Assembly (NCBI GenBank): GCA_902783285.1
Contig: CACZQM010000128.1
Location: 1-40,766, forward strand
From: an uncultured Desulfovibrio sp.
Lineage (GTDB): Bacteria; Desulfobacterota; Desulfovibrionia; Desulfovibrionales; Desulfovibrionaceae
Length of the DNA stretch: 40,766 bases
Direction of reading: 5' to 3'
The translations under genes were made by a program, and so were the position numbers. Of the stretch, positions 23,604 to 32,930 are shown piece by piece (the stretch's first letter is position 1; every line of letters starts with the position of its first letter). The notes beneath the pieces were generated by a model. The model made no database searches, had not been told where the DNA came from, and worked only from the letters and a program-made list of their open reading frames with translations.

Positions 23604-24506
23604 CTATTGGGCGGGGCCTGCTCCGGACAGATCAGCAAGCACATCCAGCAGCAAAGCGGCCGCCCTGTTCAGGCGGTCGTTTTTGCGCTGGATGAGGAAA
23701 TACTCGATGGAAGGGAGCTGCGCGGGCAGGGCGATCTCCTTCAGCAGACCAAGTTCCAGCTCGCGCGCGGCGCAGCACCGCGGCAGGATGGCGATGCCGG
23801 CGCCGTGCAGCGCCAGGTTTTTTATGGATTCCATGTCCCCTGTGATGATCGGCGGGGGCATCTTCTCGTGCCCTGGCTGCGCCCTGATCCAGTCCTGGGC
23901 GATATCGTGCACCTTGGTCCCTTTTTCCCGGAAAATAAATCTGCAGCGGGAAAAATCCTGGTCCTCCGGGCATGGGGAAGCTCCCCGGCTGTATCCGGGG
24001 CCCGCGGCAAGGATGCAGTGGTCTTTGTGCATCAGGGTGAAGGACAGGCTGTTGAAACCCGGGGCCCAGGGGGCGAATCCCAGATCGACGAGGCCGTCCT
24101 GGACCCAGGTGGCAGTGGTGTAGGAATTGGCAAAGTGCAGGCGGATGCTGACTTCAGGCCAGTGCAGGGCATAGGTCTTGAGCGCCGGGGGCAGGACGTA
24201 GGTGCCCATGACGGATGAAGCGGCGATATTCAGCTCTCCGCGCACAGCTTCGGATGGCCTGCCGATGTTCCTGATGTCGTCCAGCATGGCTGCGAGCACG
24301 TCCACCTTGTGCAGCAGCGCCTCCCCTTCCGGGGTGAGGCGCGTTTCCTGGCTGGAGCGCACAAAGAGCTCATAGCCCAGTTCGTGCTCAAGCATCTGGA
24401 TATGGTGTGTCACCGTGGGCTGCGTGATGAACATCTCCTGGGCGGCGCGCGTGAAGCTGCCTGTGGTGGCAACTTTTCTGAACGAGAGAAGATGGTCGAT
24501 CTTCAT
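23604..24506 (-). CDS. LysR-family transcriptional regulator
   Basis: 300-residue LTTR with an N-terminal winged HTH (about 2-60; recognition helix near 28-40 in ITQPTVTHHIQMLE) and a C-terminal periplasmic-binding-type effector domain (about 88-295). The ATG encoding MKIDHLL has AGGGGG 6 nt upstream; the alternative 18 nt earlier has none. It is transcribed towards the malic-enzyme/TctC pair and away from nothing of its own, so it does not sit divergently from its target in the usual LTTR way. Regulation of the malic enzyme, the receptor or the neighbouring dehydrogenase is inferred from context; E. coli DmlR, a LysR protein, controls a similar dehydrogenase. Confidence 0.93.
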   Translation of the reverse strand: MKIDHLLSFRKVATTGSFTRAAQEMFITQPTVTHHIQMLEHELGYELFVRSSQETRLTPEGEALLHKVDVLAAMLDDIRNIGRPSEAVRGELNIAASSVMGTYVLPPALKTYALHWPEVSIRLHFANSYTTATWVQDGLVDLGFAPWAPGFNSLSFTLMHKDHCILAAGPGYSRGASPCPEDQDFSRCRFIFREKGTKVHDIAQDWIRAQPGHEKMPPPIITGDMESIKNLALHGAGIAILPRCCAARELELGLLKEIALPAQLPSIEYFLIQRKNDRLNRAAALLLDVLADLSGAGPAQ

Positions 24507-24625
24507 GTGGGCCCCCTGCCGCATGTTGCAACGGAACGGTTTATGTTTCCATGCTATTCCTGTTTGCCATGCCCTGCAAATGTTTTTCCATAGCCGTTCC
24601 GGCTTCAGGACCAGGGTGCCGGAAA

Positions 24626-24656
24626 CGAAAGGAGCCTCCGGCGGAGGCTCCTTTCG
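24626..24656 (-). terminator. terminator after the D-malate/tartrate dehydrogenase-like gene
   Basis: Perfect 14-bp stem CGAAAGGAGCCTCC with GGAGGCTCCTTTCG around a 3-nt loop, 20 nt after the stop codon. The T residues lie within the outer stem, and TTTCC follows on the minus strand. The same structure could stop plus-strand transcripts. Confidence 0.8.
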
Positions 24657-24675
24657 ATATTAAAGGATGCGGAGG

Positions 24676-25755
24676 TCACTGGGCCTGCAGCGCAGCGCGC
24701 ACGGCGGCGCCCATCTCCTGCGTGCTGCTGGACCCGCCCATGTCGCGGGTGCGCACCATGCCTTTGGCAAGCACTTCCTGCTCGGCGGCAAGAAGGGCGC
24801 GGGCGGCTTCTTCCTCGCCGAAGTGTTCCAGCATCATGCGGGCGGATTCGATGGAGGCCAGGGGGTTGACCACGCCCTTGCCGGCGATGTCCAGCGCCGA
24901 TCCGTGGATGGGTTCGAACATGGAGGGGAATTCTTTTTCCGGGTTGAGGTTGGCACCGGCGGCGAAGCCCATGCCGCCCTGCAGCACGGAGCCCAGGTCG
25001 GTGATGATGTCGCCGAAGAGGTTGGAAGCCACGATGACGTCGAAGCGCTGGGGCTTGCTGACCATGAACATGGTGAGCGCATCGACCAGGAGGTAGTCGT
25101 TCTCGATGTCCGGATACTGGAGCGCGACTTCCCTGAAGATCTTGTCCCAGAAGACCATGGAATAGTTGAGCGCGTTGGACTTGGTGCAGTTCGTCACACG
25201 GCCCATGTGCCCCTGCGCCTTGCGTTTGCGCGCCAGCTCAAAGGCATAGCGGATCACGCGCTCACAGCCTTTGCGGGAGAACACGGCCATCTGCGTGGCG
25301 AAGCCGTGGGGCTCGTCAGGAGAGAATATCCCGCCGAGGTGGCTGTATTCGCCCTCGGTGTTCTCGCGCACGACGACGAAGTCGACGGTCTGGGGCGTGG
25401 CGGTAGTGACCGGGCTGCTGACGCCTTCGAGCATGCGTATGGGGCGCAGGTTGACATATTGGCAGAAGCCCTGGCGTATGGCCAGCAGCGGCCCCAGGGA
25501 GATATGGTCGGGCACTTTGGCAGGGTCGCCCACGGAGCCCAGGAAGACGGCATCGAACGACCTGAGGACCTCCAGCCCGTCTTCGGGCATCATGCGTCCA
25601 TGCGCGAGATAGTAGTCGCAATTCCAGCCGAATGTCTCGCCTTCGACGGCGAAGGAGAACTTCCGGGCGCACGCTTCCAGCGCGAGCCTGGCTTCGAGGG
25701 CGACTTCCGGGCCGACACCGTCGCCCGGGATGAAGGCAATCCTGTAGGTTTTCAT
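24676..25755 (-). CDS. D-malate/tartrate dehydrogenase-like beta-decarboxylating dehydrogenase
   Basis: NAD- and metal-dependent oxidative decarboxylase of the IMDH/isocitrate dehydrogenase superfamily. The product is 359 residues; ATG has AAGGA 8 nt upstream. Seen: GDGVGPE (11-17), substrate arginines Arg94, Arg104 and Arg130, RENTEGEYS (130-138) with Tyr137, catalytic Lys192 in CTKSNAL, metal aspartates Asp225, Asp249 and Asp253, and EPIHGSALDIAGKG (281-294). ENTEGEYS in place of ENTGG favours the DmlA/tartrate dehydrogenase branch over LeuB, and no leu genes are nearby. Next to malic enzyme it would convert D-malate or tartrate-type acids to pyruvate or relatives. 3-isopropylmalate or homoisocitrate activity cannot be excluded. 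Confidence 0.88.
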   Translation of the reverse strand: MKTYRIAFIPGDGVGPEVALEARLALEACARKFSFAVEGETFGWNCDYYLAHGRMMPEDGLEVLRSFDAVFLGSVGDPAKVPDHISLGPLLAIRQGFCQYVNLRPIRMLEGVSSPVTTATPQTVDFVVVRENTEGEYSHLGGIFSPDEPHGFATQMAVFSRKGCERVIRYAFELARKRKAQGHMGRVTNCTKSNALNYSMVFWDKIFREVALQYPDIENDYLLVDALTMFMVSKPQRFDVIVASNLFGDIITDLGSVLQGGMGFAAGANLNPEKEFPSMFEPIHGSALDIAGKGVVNPLASIESARMMLEHFGEEEAARALLAAEQEVLAKGMVRTRDMGGSSSTQEMGAAVRAALQAQ

Positions 25756-25938
25756 GGCTTGTTCCTTTGGGGGGCATGCGCGCCCTCTGCGTGTTGCGGG
25801 ATGGGGACATGATACCTGCATTGCGGGAAGAGGCAAATAAAAAAAAGCAATGGGGGATATAGAGCAAGCTTATGTCTGGCTTCCGCGCAGCCTCCCGGCG
25901 CCGTTTTTTGCGGACATGAAAAAAGATGAAGAAAAAAC

Positions 25939-25967
25939 TTGACTCTGCAAGGCGGTGAAGATAGAAG
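25939..25967 (+). promoter_or_regulatory. promoter of the S10 ribosomal operon
   Basis: TTGACT (5/6, 25939-25944), exact 17-nt spacer, TAGAAG (4/6, 25962-25967), preceded by an A-rich stretch (25918-25937) that could serve as an UP element. Transcription would begin near 25974, leaving a leader of about 510 nt before rpsJ. Confidence 0.6.
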
Positions 25968-26051
25968 AAGCGTTGCCCTTATTGGGCGTATCCCTGTTCG
26001 GAAGGGAAGGGCGGCTCTGCCTGCCCTGCTGTGCTCCCAAAGCGGGAGTTT

Positions 26052-26088
26052 TGACATTTGCAGGCGTCATCACATGCCTAAGATGTCA
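26052..26088 (+). other. imperfect stem in the rpsJ leader
   Basis: TGACAT (26052-26057) and AGGC (26062-26065) can pair with GCCT (26076-26079) and ATGTCA (26083-26088), giving a two-part stem in the transcript. TTGACA at 26051-26056 alone looks like a second -35, but no -10 is at a proper distance. Confidence 0.3.
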
Positions 26089-26379
26089 TGCCGGGCGGCA
26101 TAGCCGCCAGGCGTCCGAAGTCTGGGCAATCCGGGTTTCGGGCATGTGTTGGCCCTGTGGGACCACCTGATTTGCGGAAGGGATTCCGCTGACGCAGGTA
26201 GGCGGCCAGGCCGGCTTTGTTTTGTGATGTTCAGGGGCGCGGAGGCTGCCAGGGTTCCATCCTCTCATTCCCCGAAAATCCATGATGAAGCCGCCAAGGA
26301 ACACCTGGTGGCCGCCCTGTGCTGGGTGTAGGAAAGAAAGGGTCCTGCCTGCAAGGTGAGCGGGCGCGGATCCTTGTGA

Positions 26380-26458
26380 TGGCCGGTGTGAGCCGGCCAG
26401 CCGCCGGGGACGGCGGTGAATTCTCCGGTTGAAATAGCTCTTTGAGGATCAGCCGGAG
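26380..26458 (+). promoter_or_regulatory. three consecutive hairpins just before rpsJ (candidate r-protein leader)
   Basis: TGGCCGG/CCGGCCA (26380-26386 with 26393-26399, 6-nt loop); CCGCCG/CGGCGG (26401-26406 with 26411-26416, GGGA tetraloop of GNRA type); CTCCGG/CCGGAG (26423-26428 with 26453-26458, 24-nt loop). They end 18 nt before the rpsJ ribosome site. The position is that of an autoregulatory leader as in the E. coli S10 operon (L4), but the sequence is not one I recognise. Confidence 0.45.
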
Positions 26459-26486
26459 CGGGTTTGCCAGAAAATGGAGATTCGCA

Positions 26487-26804
26487 ATGACGACAGTTGG
26501 CAGTGATCGTATCCGTATCAAGCTCAAGGCTTACGATTACCGCATCCTTGACAAGGCTGTGGCGGAAATCGTGGACACGGCGCGCAATACGGGCGCCAAT
26601 GTGGCTGGGCCGATCCCGTTGCCCACCAACATCCATAAGTACACGATTCAGCGCTCGGTGCACGTGAACAAAAAGTCGCGTGAGCAGTTCGAGATGAGGG
26701 TGCACAAACGCCTTATGGACATCCTTGAACCCACGCAGCAGACCGTGGACGCCCTGGGCAAGCTTTCCCTGCCCGCAGGCGTGGATGTGGAAATCAAGCT
26801 CTAG
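26487..26804 (+). CDS. rpsJ: 30S ribosomal protein S10
   Basis: Small-subunit head protein (uS10), also NusE in transcription antitermination. The 105 residues carry the family start [17 protein letters not shown] and the loop region [14 protein letters not shown] (41-54). The ATG has TGGAGA 7 nt upstream; the frame reaches 26442 but lies in the leader hairpin. First gene of the S10 operon, after the long leader described at 25974-26486. Confidence 0.98.
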   Translation: MTTVGSDRIRIKLKAYDYRILDKAVAEIVDTARNTGANVAGPIPLPTNIHKYTIQRSVHVNKKSREQFEMRVHKRLMDILEPTQQTVDALGKLSLPAGVDVEIKL

Positions 26805-26815
26805 TGAGGGGCGTC

Positions 26816-27445
26816 ATGTCTGAGAAAATGGGTATTATTGGACGAAAGCTGGGCATGACTCGCATTTTCGCCGCAGACGGCAGCGCTGTTGCCGTGACCG
26901 TGGTCAAGGCCGGGCCCTGCCCCGTGACCCAGGTCAAGACGGTGGAGAAAGACGGTTACAATGCCCTTCAGATCGGCTTTGAAGAAGTGGCTGAAAAGAA
27001 AGTGACCAAGCCCCTGCGCGGTCACTTTGCCAAGGCCGGGGTCGCCCCCTGCCGCGAGACCCGCGAGATCCGCCTCGCGGAGCCGGCCGCTTACGAGGTT
27101 GGGCAGGTCGTCACCGCAGACGTGTTTGCCGCAGGCGACATCGTCAAGGTGACCGGGACCAGCATAGGCAAGGGCTACCAGGGCGTGATGCGTCGCTGGA
27201 ATTTCCATGGGAGCGACGACGGCCATGGCGACGAAAAGGTGCATCGTTCCGGTGGTTCCATCGGCAACAACACCTTCCCCGGACACGTCATCAAAGGCCG
27301 CAAGATGGCCGGACAGTGGGGGGCGGAGCGCGTCACCCAGCTGGGGCTGACCGTTGTGGAAGTGCGTCCCGAGGATAACGTCCTCCTTATCAAGGGCGCC
27401 GTGCCAGGGCCTAAGAACGGCCTTGTCCTGGTGCGCAAGCAGTAG
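26816..27445 (+). CDS. rplC: 50S ribosomal protein L3
   Basis: Early assembly protein (uL3) near the peptidyl transferase centre. 209 residues starting [18 protein letters not shown], with the central-loop stretch [18 protein letters not shown] and [20 protein letters not shown] (138-157). GAGGGG lies just before the ATG; a GTG overlapping the rpsJ stop is in frame but has no ribosome site. Gap of 11 nt to rpsJ. Confidence 0.98.
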   Translation: MSEKMGIIGRKLGMTRIFAADGSAVAVTVVKAGPCPVTQVKTVEKDGYNALQIGFEEVAEKKVTKPLRGHFAKAGVAPCRETREIRLAEPAAYEVGQVVTADVFAAGDIVKVTGTSIGKGYQGVMRRWNFHGSDDGHGDEKVHRSGGSIGNNTFPGHVIKGRKMAGQWGAERVTQLGLTVVEVRPEDNVLLIKGAVPGPKNGLVLVRKQ

Positions 27446-27468
27446 TGCGAAACATTGGAGATGAAGCA

Positions 27469-28098
27469 ATGGCTGTTGTAAAAGTTTACGATCAGAACAA
27501 GCAGGAAGCCGGGGAAGTCACCCTCGCTCCCGAGGTGTTCGAAGTCGAAGTGAGGCCGGAGATTCTGAACCTTGTGGTTCGCGCTTACCGCGCCGCGCTG
27601 CGTGCGGGCACGCATGCGGTCAAGACGCGTGCGTTTGTGTCCGGCGGCGGCAAGAAGCCCTTCAAGCAGAAGGGCACGGGTAATGCGCGTGAAGGTTCCA
27701 ACCGTTCGCCCATCATGCGCGGCGGCGCGATCATCTTCGGACCGCAGCCCCGTGATTACAGTTTCAAGGTTAACAAGAAGGTTCGCAGCCTTGCGCTCCG
27801 CATGGCTCTTTCCTCACGCCTGGCCGACGGGCTCATGGTCGTCAAGGGCATCGAGCTTGCCGAGGCCAAGACCAGGCTTTTCGCAAATGTGGCAAAGGCT
27901 CTCGGCCTGACCAAGGCCCTTGTGGTCGCCGGGACCGCTGAGAGCGGCCCCGACCCCAAGCTGGCGCTTGCTGCGCGCAACCTGCCCGGTGTCACCGTGG
28001 TCACCCCCGATGCCGTCACCGTGTATGACGTGCTCAACTGCAAGCAGCTCGTACTGCTGGAAGGCGCCCTGCCCCAGCTCGAAGAGAGACTGAAGTAG
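27469..28098 (+). CDS. rplD: 50S ribosomal protein L4
   Basis: Exit-tunnel protein (uL4), 209 residues, with the tunnel-loop motif GGGKKPFKQKGTGNARE and RGGAIIFGPQPRDY. In E. coli L4 represses its own operon through the S10 leader; whether this homologue does so here is unknown, but the hairpins at 26380-26458 make the question relevant. TGGAG lies 8 nt before the ATG, which excludes the GTG at 27445. Confidence 0.98.
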   Translation: MAVVKVYDQNKQEAGEVTLAPEVFEVEVRPEILNLVVRAYRAALRAGTHAVKTRAFVSGGGKKPFKQKGTGNAREGSNRSPIMRGGAIIFGPQPRDYSFKVNKKVRSLALRMALSSRLADGLMVVKGIELAEAKTRLFANVAKALGLTKALVVAGTAESGPDPKLALAARNLPGVTVVTPDAVTVYDVLNCKQLVLLEGALPQLEERLK

Positions 28099-28120
28099 TC
28101 GCTCCCCGAAAGGAATGGAC

Positions 28121-28408
28121 ATGGATTACACTACAATTCTTCTGAGGCCCGTGGTCACCGAAAAGGCCACTGCTCTGCGCGAGCAGGGCGTGTACGCCTT
28201 TTTTGTGGCTCCGAAGGCCAACCGGATCGAGATCGGTAAGGCAGTGGAAGAAGCCTTCAAGGTCAAGGTCACCGATGTCAATGTCGTCACGGTCAAGCCG
28301 CGCCGCCGCGTGCGCCAGGGCCGTGTGAAGGGGCGCATCGCCGGCTATCGCAAGGCGTATGTCACCCTCGCCGCTGACAACAAAATTGATTTCTTCGAGG
28401 GAGTCTAG
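28121..28408 (+). CDS. rplW: 50S ribosomal protein L23
   Basis: Tunnel-exit protein (uL23) that docks trigger factor and SRP. 95 residues beginning MDYTTILLRPVVTEKAT, with the typical KANRIEIGKAVEEAF and a basic loop KPRRRVRQGRVKGR. AAAGGA 6 nt upstream supports this ATG over the one 6 nt earlier, which would have no spacing. Confidence 0.97.
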   Translation: MDYTTILLRPVVTEKATALREQGVYAFFVAPKANRIEIGKAVEEAFKVKVTDVNVVTVKPRRRVRQGRVKGRIAGYRKAYVTLAADNKIDFFEGV

Positions 28409-28411
28409 TCA

Positions 28412-29242
28412 ATGGCAGTCATTAAAATGAAACCGACCTCGGCTGGGCGTCGTTTCCAGACGGTTTCCGACTTCGCAGAGATCACGAGATCCACGCCGGA
28501 AAAGTCCCTGACCGAAGGTCTGAACAAGAAGAGCGGACGCAACAACAACGGACGCGTCACCAGCCGCCGCCGCGGCGGCGGGCACAAGCGCCTGTACCGC
28601 GTGATCGACTTCAAGCGTGACAAGGCGGGCATCCCGGCCAAGGTGACGGAGATCGAATACGATCCCAACCGTTCCGCCCGCATCGCCCTGCTCACCTACG
28701 CCGACGGCGAAAAGCGCTACATCATCGCCCCCGTGGGCATCCGCCAGGGTGATGTCGTGGAATCCGGTGACAAGGCCGACATCAAGCCCGGCAACGCCCT
28801 CGCCCTTGGGCGCATCCCCGTTGGCACCAACGTGCACAACATCGAGATGCATCCGGGCCGCGGCGGACAGATGTGCCGCGCCGCCGGCACCTATGCCCAG
28901 CTCGTGGGCAGGGACGGCAAGTATGTCATCGTCCGCCTGCCTTCCGGCGAAGTCCGCAAAGTGCTCGGCACCTGCCTGGCCACGGTCGGCCAGGTCGGCA
29001 ACGTGCAGAACGAGAACATCAGCCTGGGCAAGGCTGGCCGCAACCGCTGGCTCGGCCGCCGTCCCAAGGTCCGCGGCGTCGCGATGAACCCTGTTGACCA
29101 TCCCCTGGGCGGCGGTGAAGGCCGCAGCTCCGGCGGACGCCATCCGGTCACGCCATGGGGCATCCCGACCAAGGGCTACAAGACCCGCGCGAAGAAGAAG
29201 CCTTCCAGCCGCCTTATCATCAAGAGCCGCGACAAGAAGTAA
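28412..29242 (+). CDS. rplB: 50S ribosomal protein L2
   Basis: Large-subunit protein (uL2) needed for subunit joining and peptidyl transfer; 276 residues. Conserved blocks: [18 protein letters not shown], the RNA-binding core [22 protein letters not shown], and the C-terminal [16 protein letters not shown] with the invariant His. It begins 3 nt after rplW, so coupling is likely. Confidence 0.98.
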   Translation: MAVIKMKPTSAGRRFQTVSDFAEITRSTPEKSLTEGLNKKSGRNNNGRVTSRRRGGGHKRLYRVIDFKRDKAGIPAKVTEIEYDPNRSARIALLTYADGEKRYIIAPVGIRQGDVVESGDKADIKPGNALALGRIPVGTNVHNIEMHPGRGGQMCRAAGTYAQLVGRDGKYVIVRLPSGEVRKVLGTCLATVGQVGNVQNENISLGKAGRNRWLGRRPKVRGVAMNPVDHPLGGGEGRSSGGRHPVTPWGIPTKGYKTRAKKKPSSRLIIKSRDKK

Positions 29243-29254
29243 GAGGAGCCGGAC

Positions 29255-29542
29255 ATGCCAAGATCTCTTAAAAAAGGTCCCTTTGTGGACGGCAGCCTTA
29301 TGAAGAAGGTGGACGCGGCCGTTGCCAGCAACGACCACAAGGTCATCAAGACCTGGTCCCGCCGCTCCATGATTTTGCCGGAAATGGTTGGTTTGACGTT
29401 TGCCGTGCACAACGGCAAGAAGTTCATCCCGGTTTTCGTGACGGAGAACATGGTCGGGCACAAGATGGGCGAATTTGCGCCCACGCGCACCTTCCACGGT
29501 CATTCTGCCGACAAGAAGACGAAAGCGGCCACGAAAAAATAG
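29255..29542 (+). CDS. rpsS: 30S ribosomal protein S19
   Basis: Head protein (uS19) contacting S13 and bridge B1. 95 residues starting [19 protein letters not shown], with [20 protein letters not shown] and the [15 protein letters not shown] end block. GAGGAG lies upstream of the ATG; 12 nt follow rplB. Confidence 0.98.
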   Translation: MPRSLKKGPFVDGSLMKKVDAAVASNDHKVIKTWSRRSMILPEMVGLTFAVHNGKKFIPVFVTENMVGHKMGEFAPTRTFHGHSADKKTKAATKK

Positions 29543-29554
29543 CGAGTAACGTTC

Positions 29555-29893
29555 ATGGAATCGAAAGCAATCTGCAAGTTTCAGCGGGTCTCCCCGCGCA
29601 AGACCCGCCTGGTTGCCAGGAACATCAAGGGTCTTCCCGTAGAGGACGCGCTGAACCAGCTCAAGTTCACGCCCAACAAGCCTGCCGGAGTCCTTTACGG
29701 GGTGGTGCGTTCGGCGCTGGCCAACGCCTCACAGTTCCCTGGCATCGATGTGGACTCCATGTACGTCAAGGACGTTGTGGTCAACGAAGGGCCCACCTGG
29801 AAGCGCTTCATGCCGCGCTCCCAGGGACGCGCTATGCACATCCGCAAGCGCACCAGCCACATCACCGTAATTCTTGCGGAAGGACAGGAATAG
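29555..29893 (+). CDS. rplV: 50S ribosomal protein L22
   Basis: Exit-tunnel protein (uL22), 112 residues. The beta-hairpin that lines the tunnel is visible as [20 protein letters not shown] followed by [12 protein letters not shown]. Macrolide-resistance changes in other species map to this hairpin; nothing unusual is seen. It starts 12 nt after rpsS. Confidence 0.97.
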   Translation: MESKAICKFQRVSPRKTRLVARNIKGLPVEDALNQLKFTPNKPAGVLYGVVRSALANASQFPGIDVDSMYVKDVVVNEGPTWKRFMPRSQGRAMHIRKRTSHITVILAEGQE

Positions 29894-29895
29894 GC

Positions 29896-30538
<643 letters not shown>

Positions 30539-30539
<1 letters not shown>

Positions 30540-30958
30540 TGCTTGCTCCCAAGAGAATCAAATTCCGCAAGTGGCAGAAAGGCCGCCTTCGCGGCCCCGC
30601 CAACCGCGGCGCCACCATCGCTTTTGGCGAGATAGGCCTGAAGGCAGTCGAGCACGGCAAGCTTTCCAGCCAGCAGATCGAAGCAGCCCGTATCGCGATG
30701 ATGCGCCATATCCGCCGCGGCGGCAAAGTGTGGATCAGGATCTTCCCGGACCATCCGGTGACCGCAAAGCCTCTGGCTACCCGCCAGGGAAGCGGCAAGG
30801 GCGCTCCGGTGGGCTGGTGTGCACCGGTCAAGCCCGGACGCGTGCTCTACGAGATCAAGGGCGTCGAGCTCGAGCTCGCCAAGCGTGCGCTCACCCTCGC
30901 CAGCCATAAGCTCCCGGTCAAGACCGTCATCGTGATAAAGGAAGGGGCCTTCGCATGA
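30539..30958 (+). CDS. rplP: 50S ribosomal protein L16
   Basis: uL16, near the A-site finger and the tRNA elbow; 139 residues starting [16 protein letters not shown]. Conserved blocks include [20 protein letters not shown] and [18 protein letters not shown]. The start overlaps the rpsC stop by one base (TAATG) and the stop overlaps rpmC by four, so expression is coupled on both sides. Confidence 0.98.
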
Positions 30959-31146
30959 AAATGAAAGAAATACGCGAGATGAGCGTCGAGCAGCTGCAGG
31001 CCAAGCTTGTCGAGCTGCGCCAGGAGCTCTTTAACCTGCGCTTCCAGCATGCAACGTCCCAGTTGGAAAAAACGGCCTCCATACCGGCGACCAAAAAAGA
31101 CATTGCCCGCGTGTTGACGGCCCTTGCCGCCGCCGCGAAGAACTAG
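30955..31146 (+). CDS. rpmC: 50S ribosomal protein L29
   Basis: Small helical protein (uL29) near the tunnel exit; 63 residues. The helix pair [20 protein letters not shown] and the [12 protein letters not shown] segment are diagnostic. The start overlaps the rplP stop (ATGA); a second ATG two codons later is possible. No separate promoter. Confidence 0.96.
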   Translation: MKMKEIREMSVEQLQAKLVELRQELFNLRFQHATSQLEKTASIPATKKDIARVLTALAAAAKN

Positions 31147-31154
31147 GAGCGGAA

Positions 31155-31421
31155 ATGAACAGCGCAATCGAAAAGCGCAACGGCAGGACGCTCGTTGGCA
31201 CCGTGGTCAGCGACAAGTGCGACAAGACGATCGTCGTCCTTGTCGAGACTCTGGTCCAGCATCCGTTGCTCAAGAAGTACATCCGCCGCCGCAAGAAGTT
31301 CACGGCGCACGACCCCATGAACGAATGCGGCATCGGCGACAAGGTCAAGATCGTGGAATACCGGCCCATGAGCCGGAACAAGCGCTGGCATCTCGTGTCT
31401 GTGCTTGAAAAGGCCGTCTAG
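31155..31421 (+). CDS. rpsQ: 30S ribosomal protein S17
   Basis: OB-fold assembly protein (uS17), 88 residues, with [20 protein letters not shown] and the [20 protein letters not shown] block. TAGGAGCGG precedes the ATG and overlaps the rpmC stop. It ends the block usually assigned to the S10 operon. Confidence 0.97.
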   Translation: MNSAIEKRNGRTLVGTVVSDKCDKTIVVLVETLVQHPLLKKYIRRRKKFTAHDPMNECGIGDKVKIVEYRPMSRNKRWHLVSVLEKAV

Positions 31422-31451
31422 TCCCCGCCGGGCTGACGAAAAGGAAACACA

Positions 31452-31820
31452 ATGATCCAGGTAGAATCCAGACTCCAGGTCGCCGATAATTCCGGCGCCA
31501 AGGAAGTGGCCTGCATCAAGGTGCTGGGCGGCTCCCACCGCCGCTACGCTACGGTGGGCGACATCATCATGGTGTCCGTCAAGGACGCCATCCCCCACGC
31601 CAAGGTGAAGAAAGGCGATGTGATGGAGGCCGTGATCGTGCGCACCGCCAAGGAAATGCGCCGTCCTGATGGCTCCTACATCAAGTTTGATACGAACGCC
31701 GCCGTGCTTCTCACCAAGCAGGGCGAACCGGTTGGTACCCGCATCTTCGGACCTGTGGCCCGCGAACTCCGCGCCCGCAACTTCATGAAGATCGTGTCCC
31801 TCGCCCCCGAGGTCCTGTAG
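31452..31820 (+). CDS. rplN: 50S ribosomal protein L14
   Basis: Intersubunit-bridge protein (uL14), 122 residues starting [18 protein letters not shown], followed by the [17 protein letters not shown] core and the [19 protein letters not shown] end. The 30-nt gap to rpsQ has AAAAGGAAAC but no recognisable promoter, so the spc genes seem to be read from the S10 promoter. Confidence 0.98.
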   Translation: MIQVESRLQVADNSGAKEVACIKVLGGSHRRYATVGDIIMVSVKDAIPHAKVKKGDVMEAVIVRTAKEMRRPDGSYIKFDTNAAVLLTKQGEPVGTRIFGPVARELRARNFMKIVSLAPEVL

Positions 31821-31831
31821 GAGCCGACGCC

Positions 31832-32152
31832 ATGAAGCATTATCGCATCCATAAAGACGACAAGGTGATGGTGATTGCCGGTAAGGACGAGGGAAAGATC
31901 GGCAAGGTCCTCAAGATCCTCCGCAAGACCGACCGCATCCTCGTTGAAAAGGTCAACGTTGCCAAGCGCAACGTCAAGCCCAATCCCTACAAGCGCGAGC
32001 CCGGCGGCATCGTTGACAAGGAGATGCCCATCCATGTCTCCAATGTCATGGTCGTGTGCCCGCACTGCGCCAAGCCAACCCGCATCGGCTTCAAGGTGGC
32101 GGACGACGGAAAGAAAGTCCGCTTCTGCAAGAAGTGCGAGAAAACCATCTAG
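31832..32152 (+). CDS. rplX: 50S ribosomal protein L24, zinc-type C-terminus
   Basis: uL24, an initiator of 50S assembly; 106 residues. A KOW motif spans about 8-35 ([18 protein letters not shown]), and the C-terminus carries two CxxC pairs, CPHC (76-79) and CKKC (99-102), a likely zinc knuckle. GAGCC precedes the ATG and 11 nt separate it from rplN. Confidence 0.97.
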   Translation: MKHYRIHKDDKVMVIAGKDEGKIGKVLKILRKTDRILVEKVNVAKRNVKPNPYKREPGGIVDKEMPIHVSNVMVVCPHCAKPTRIGFKVADDGKKVRFCKKCEKTI

Positions 32153-32166
32153 CAAGGTGAACGACG

Positions 32167-32706
32167 ATGACCCGTCTTGAAACGATATACCGTGAGAAAG
32201 TGATCCCGGTATTGCAGAAGGAGTTTGCTTACAAGTCTCCCATGCAGATCCCTGGGATCGAGAAGATCTCCCTGAATATCGGTCTTGGCTCCGCCAACCA
32301 GAACCAGAAGGTGATCGAAGACTGCGTTGCCGACCTGACCGCCATTGCCGGACAGAAGGCCGTGGTCACCCGTGCCAAGAAGTCCATCGCTGCATTCAAG
32401 CTGCGCGAAGGCATGCCCATCGGCGTGCGCGTCACGCTGCGCAAGGATGCCATGTGGGACTTCCTTGACAAGCTGATGAATTTTGCCATGCCCCGCGTAC
32501 GCGACTTCCGCGGCATCCCCGACCGTGGCTTTGACGGCCGCGGCAATTTCACCCTGGGCATCAAGGAGCACACGATCTTCCCCGAAATGGAGGCAGACCG
32601 CGTTGAAAGCCCAGTGGGCATGAACATCACCATCGTGACCACCGCGTCCACGGACAAGGAAAGCAAGCTGCTGCTCGAGCAGCTTGGCATGCCTTTCCGC
32701 AAGTAA
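32167..32706 (+). CDS. rplE: 50S ribosomal protein L5
   Basis: 5S-rRNA-binding protein (uL5), 179 residues. It contains [14 protein letters not shown] near residues 29-42, the P-site tRNA loop [20 protein letters not shown], and the [20 protein letters not shown] block. The 14-nt gap to rplX contains AAGGTGA as ribosome site. Confidence 0.98.
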   Translation: MTRLETIYREKVIPVLQKEFAYKSPMQIPGIEKISLNIGLGSANQNQKVIEDCVADLTAIAGQKAVVTRAKKSIAAFKLREGMPIGVRVTLRKDAMWDFLDKLMNFAMPRVRDFRGIPDRGFDGRGNFTLGIKEHTIFPEMEADRVESPVGMNITIVTTASTDKESKLLLEQLGMPFRK

Positions 32707-32716
32707 GGAGTGAGCC

Positions 32717-32902
32717 ATGGCTCGTACGTCTCTTAAGGTAAAGGCCGCCCGCAAGCCCAAGTTTGCCGTGCGCGCCTACAACCGCTGCCCCGTGTGCGGA
32801 CGTCCTCACGCCTTCATGCGCCAGTTCGGCCTCTGCCGCATCTGCTTCCGCAAGAAGGCTCTCAGCGGGGAACTTCCCGGCGTCCGCAAATCCAGCTGGT
32901 AA
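32717..32902 (+). CDS. rpsN: 30S ribosomal protein S14, zinc-binding (type Z)
   Basis: Head protein (uS14) of the short zinc form: 61 residues with CPVC (24-27) and CRIC (40-43), one Zn site. This is the C+ version rather than the longer zinc-free paralogue found in many proteobacteria. AAGGAG precedes the ATG; 10 nt after rplE. Confidence 0.97.
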   Translation: MARTSLKVKAARKPKFAVRAYNRCPVCGRPHAFMRQFGLCRICFRKKALSGELPGVRKSSW

Positions 32903-32930
32903 TCCCAGCCAACTTTTTAGGAGTTATACC

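Larger units (their letters stand above)
25756..26486. other. 731-nt non-coding gap with the S10-operon promoter and leader
   Basis: No convincing gene is seen here. A GTG-initiated frame at 26146-26331 (61 codons) has no ribosome site. The gap holds the promoter at 25939-25967, a stem at 26052-26088, and three hairpins at 26380-26458. The stretch 26100-26370 has no recognisable element. fusA, rpsG, rpsL and tuf, which often precede rpsJ, are absent. Confidence 0.6.

Noticed and set aside
26051-26084. Second S10 promoter with TTGACA at 26051
   Set aside because: The nearest -10-like element, TAAGAT at 26079, gives a 22-nt spacer, which is too long for sigma-70.
26146-26331. Possible 61-residue protein in the rpsJ leader
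   Set aside because: Starts with GTG, lacks a ribosome site and shows no family features. An upstream peptide cannot be excluded but is unsupported.
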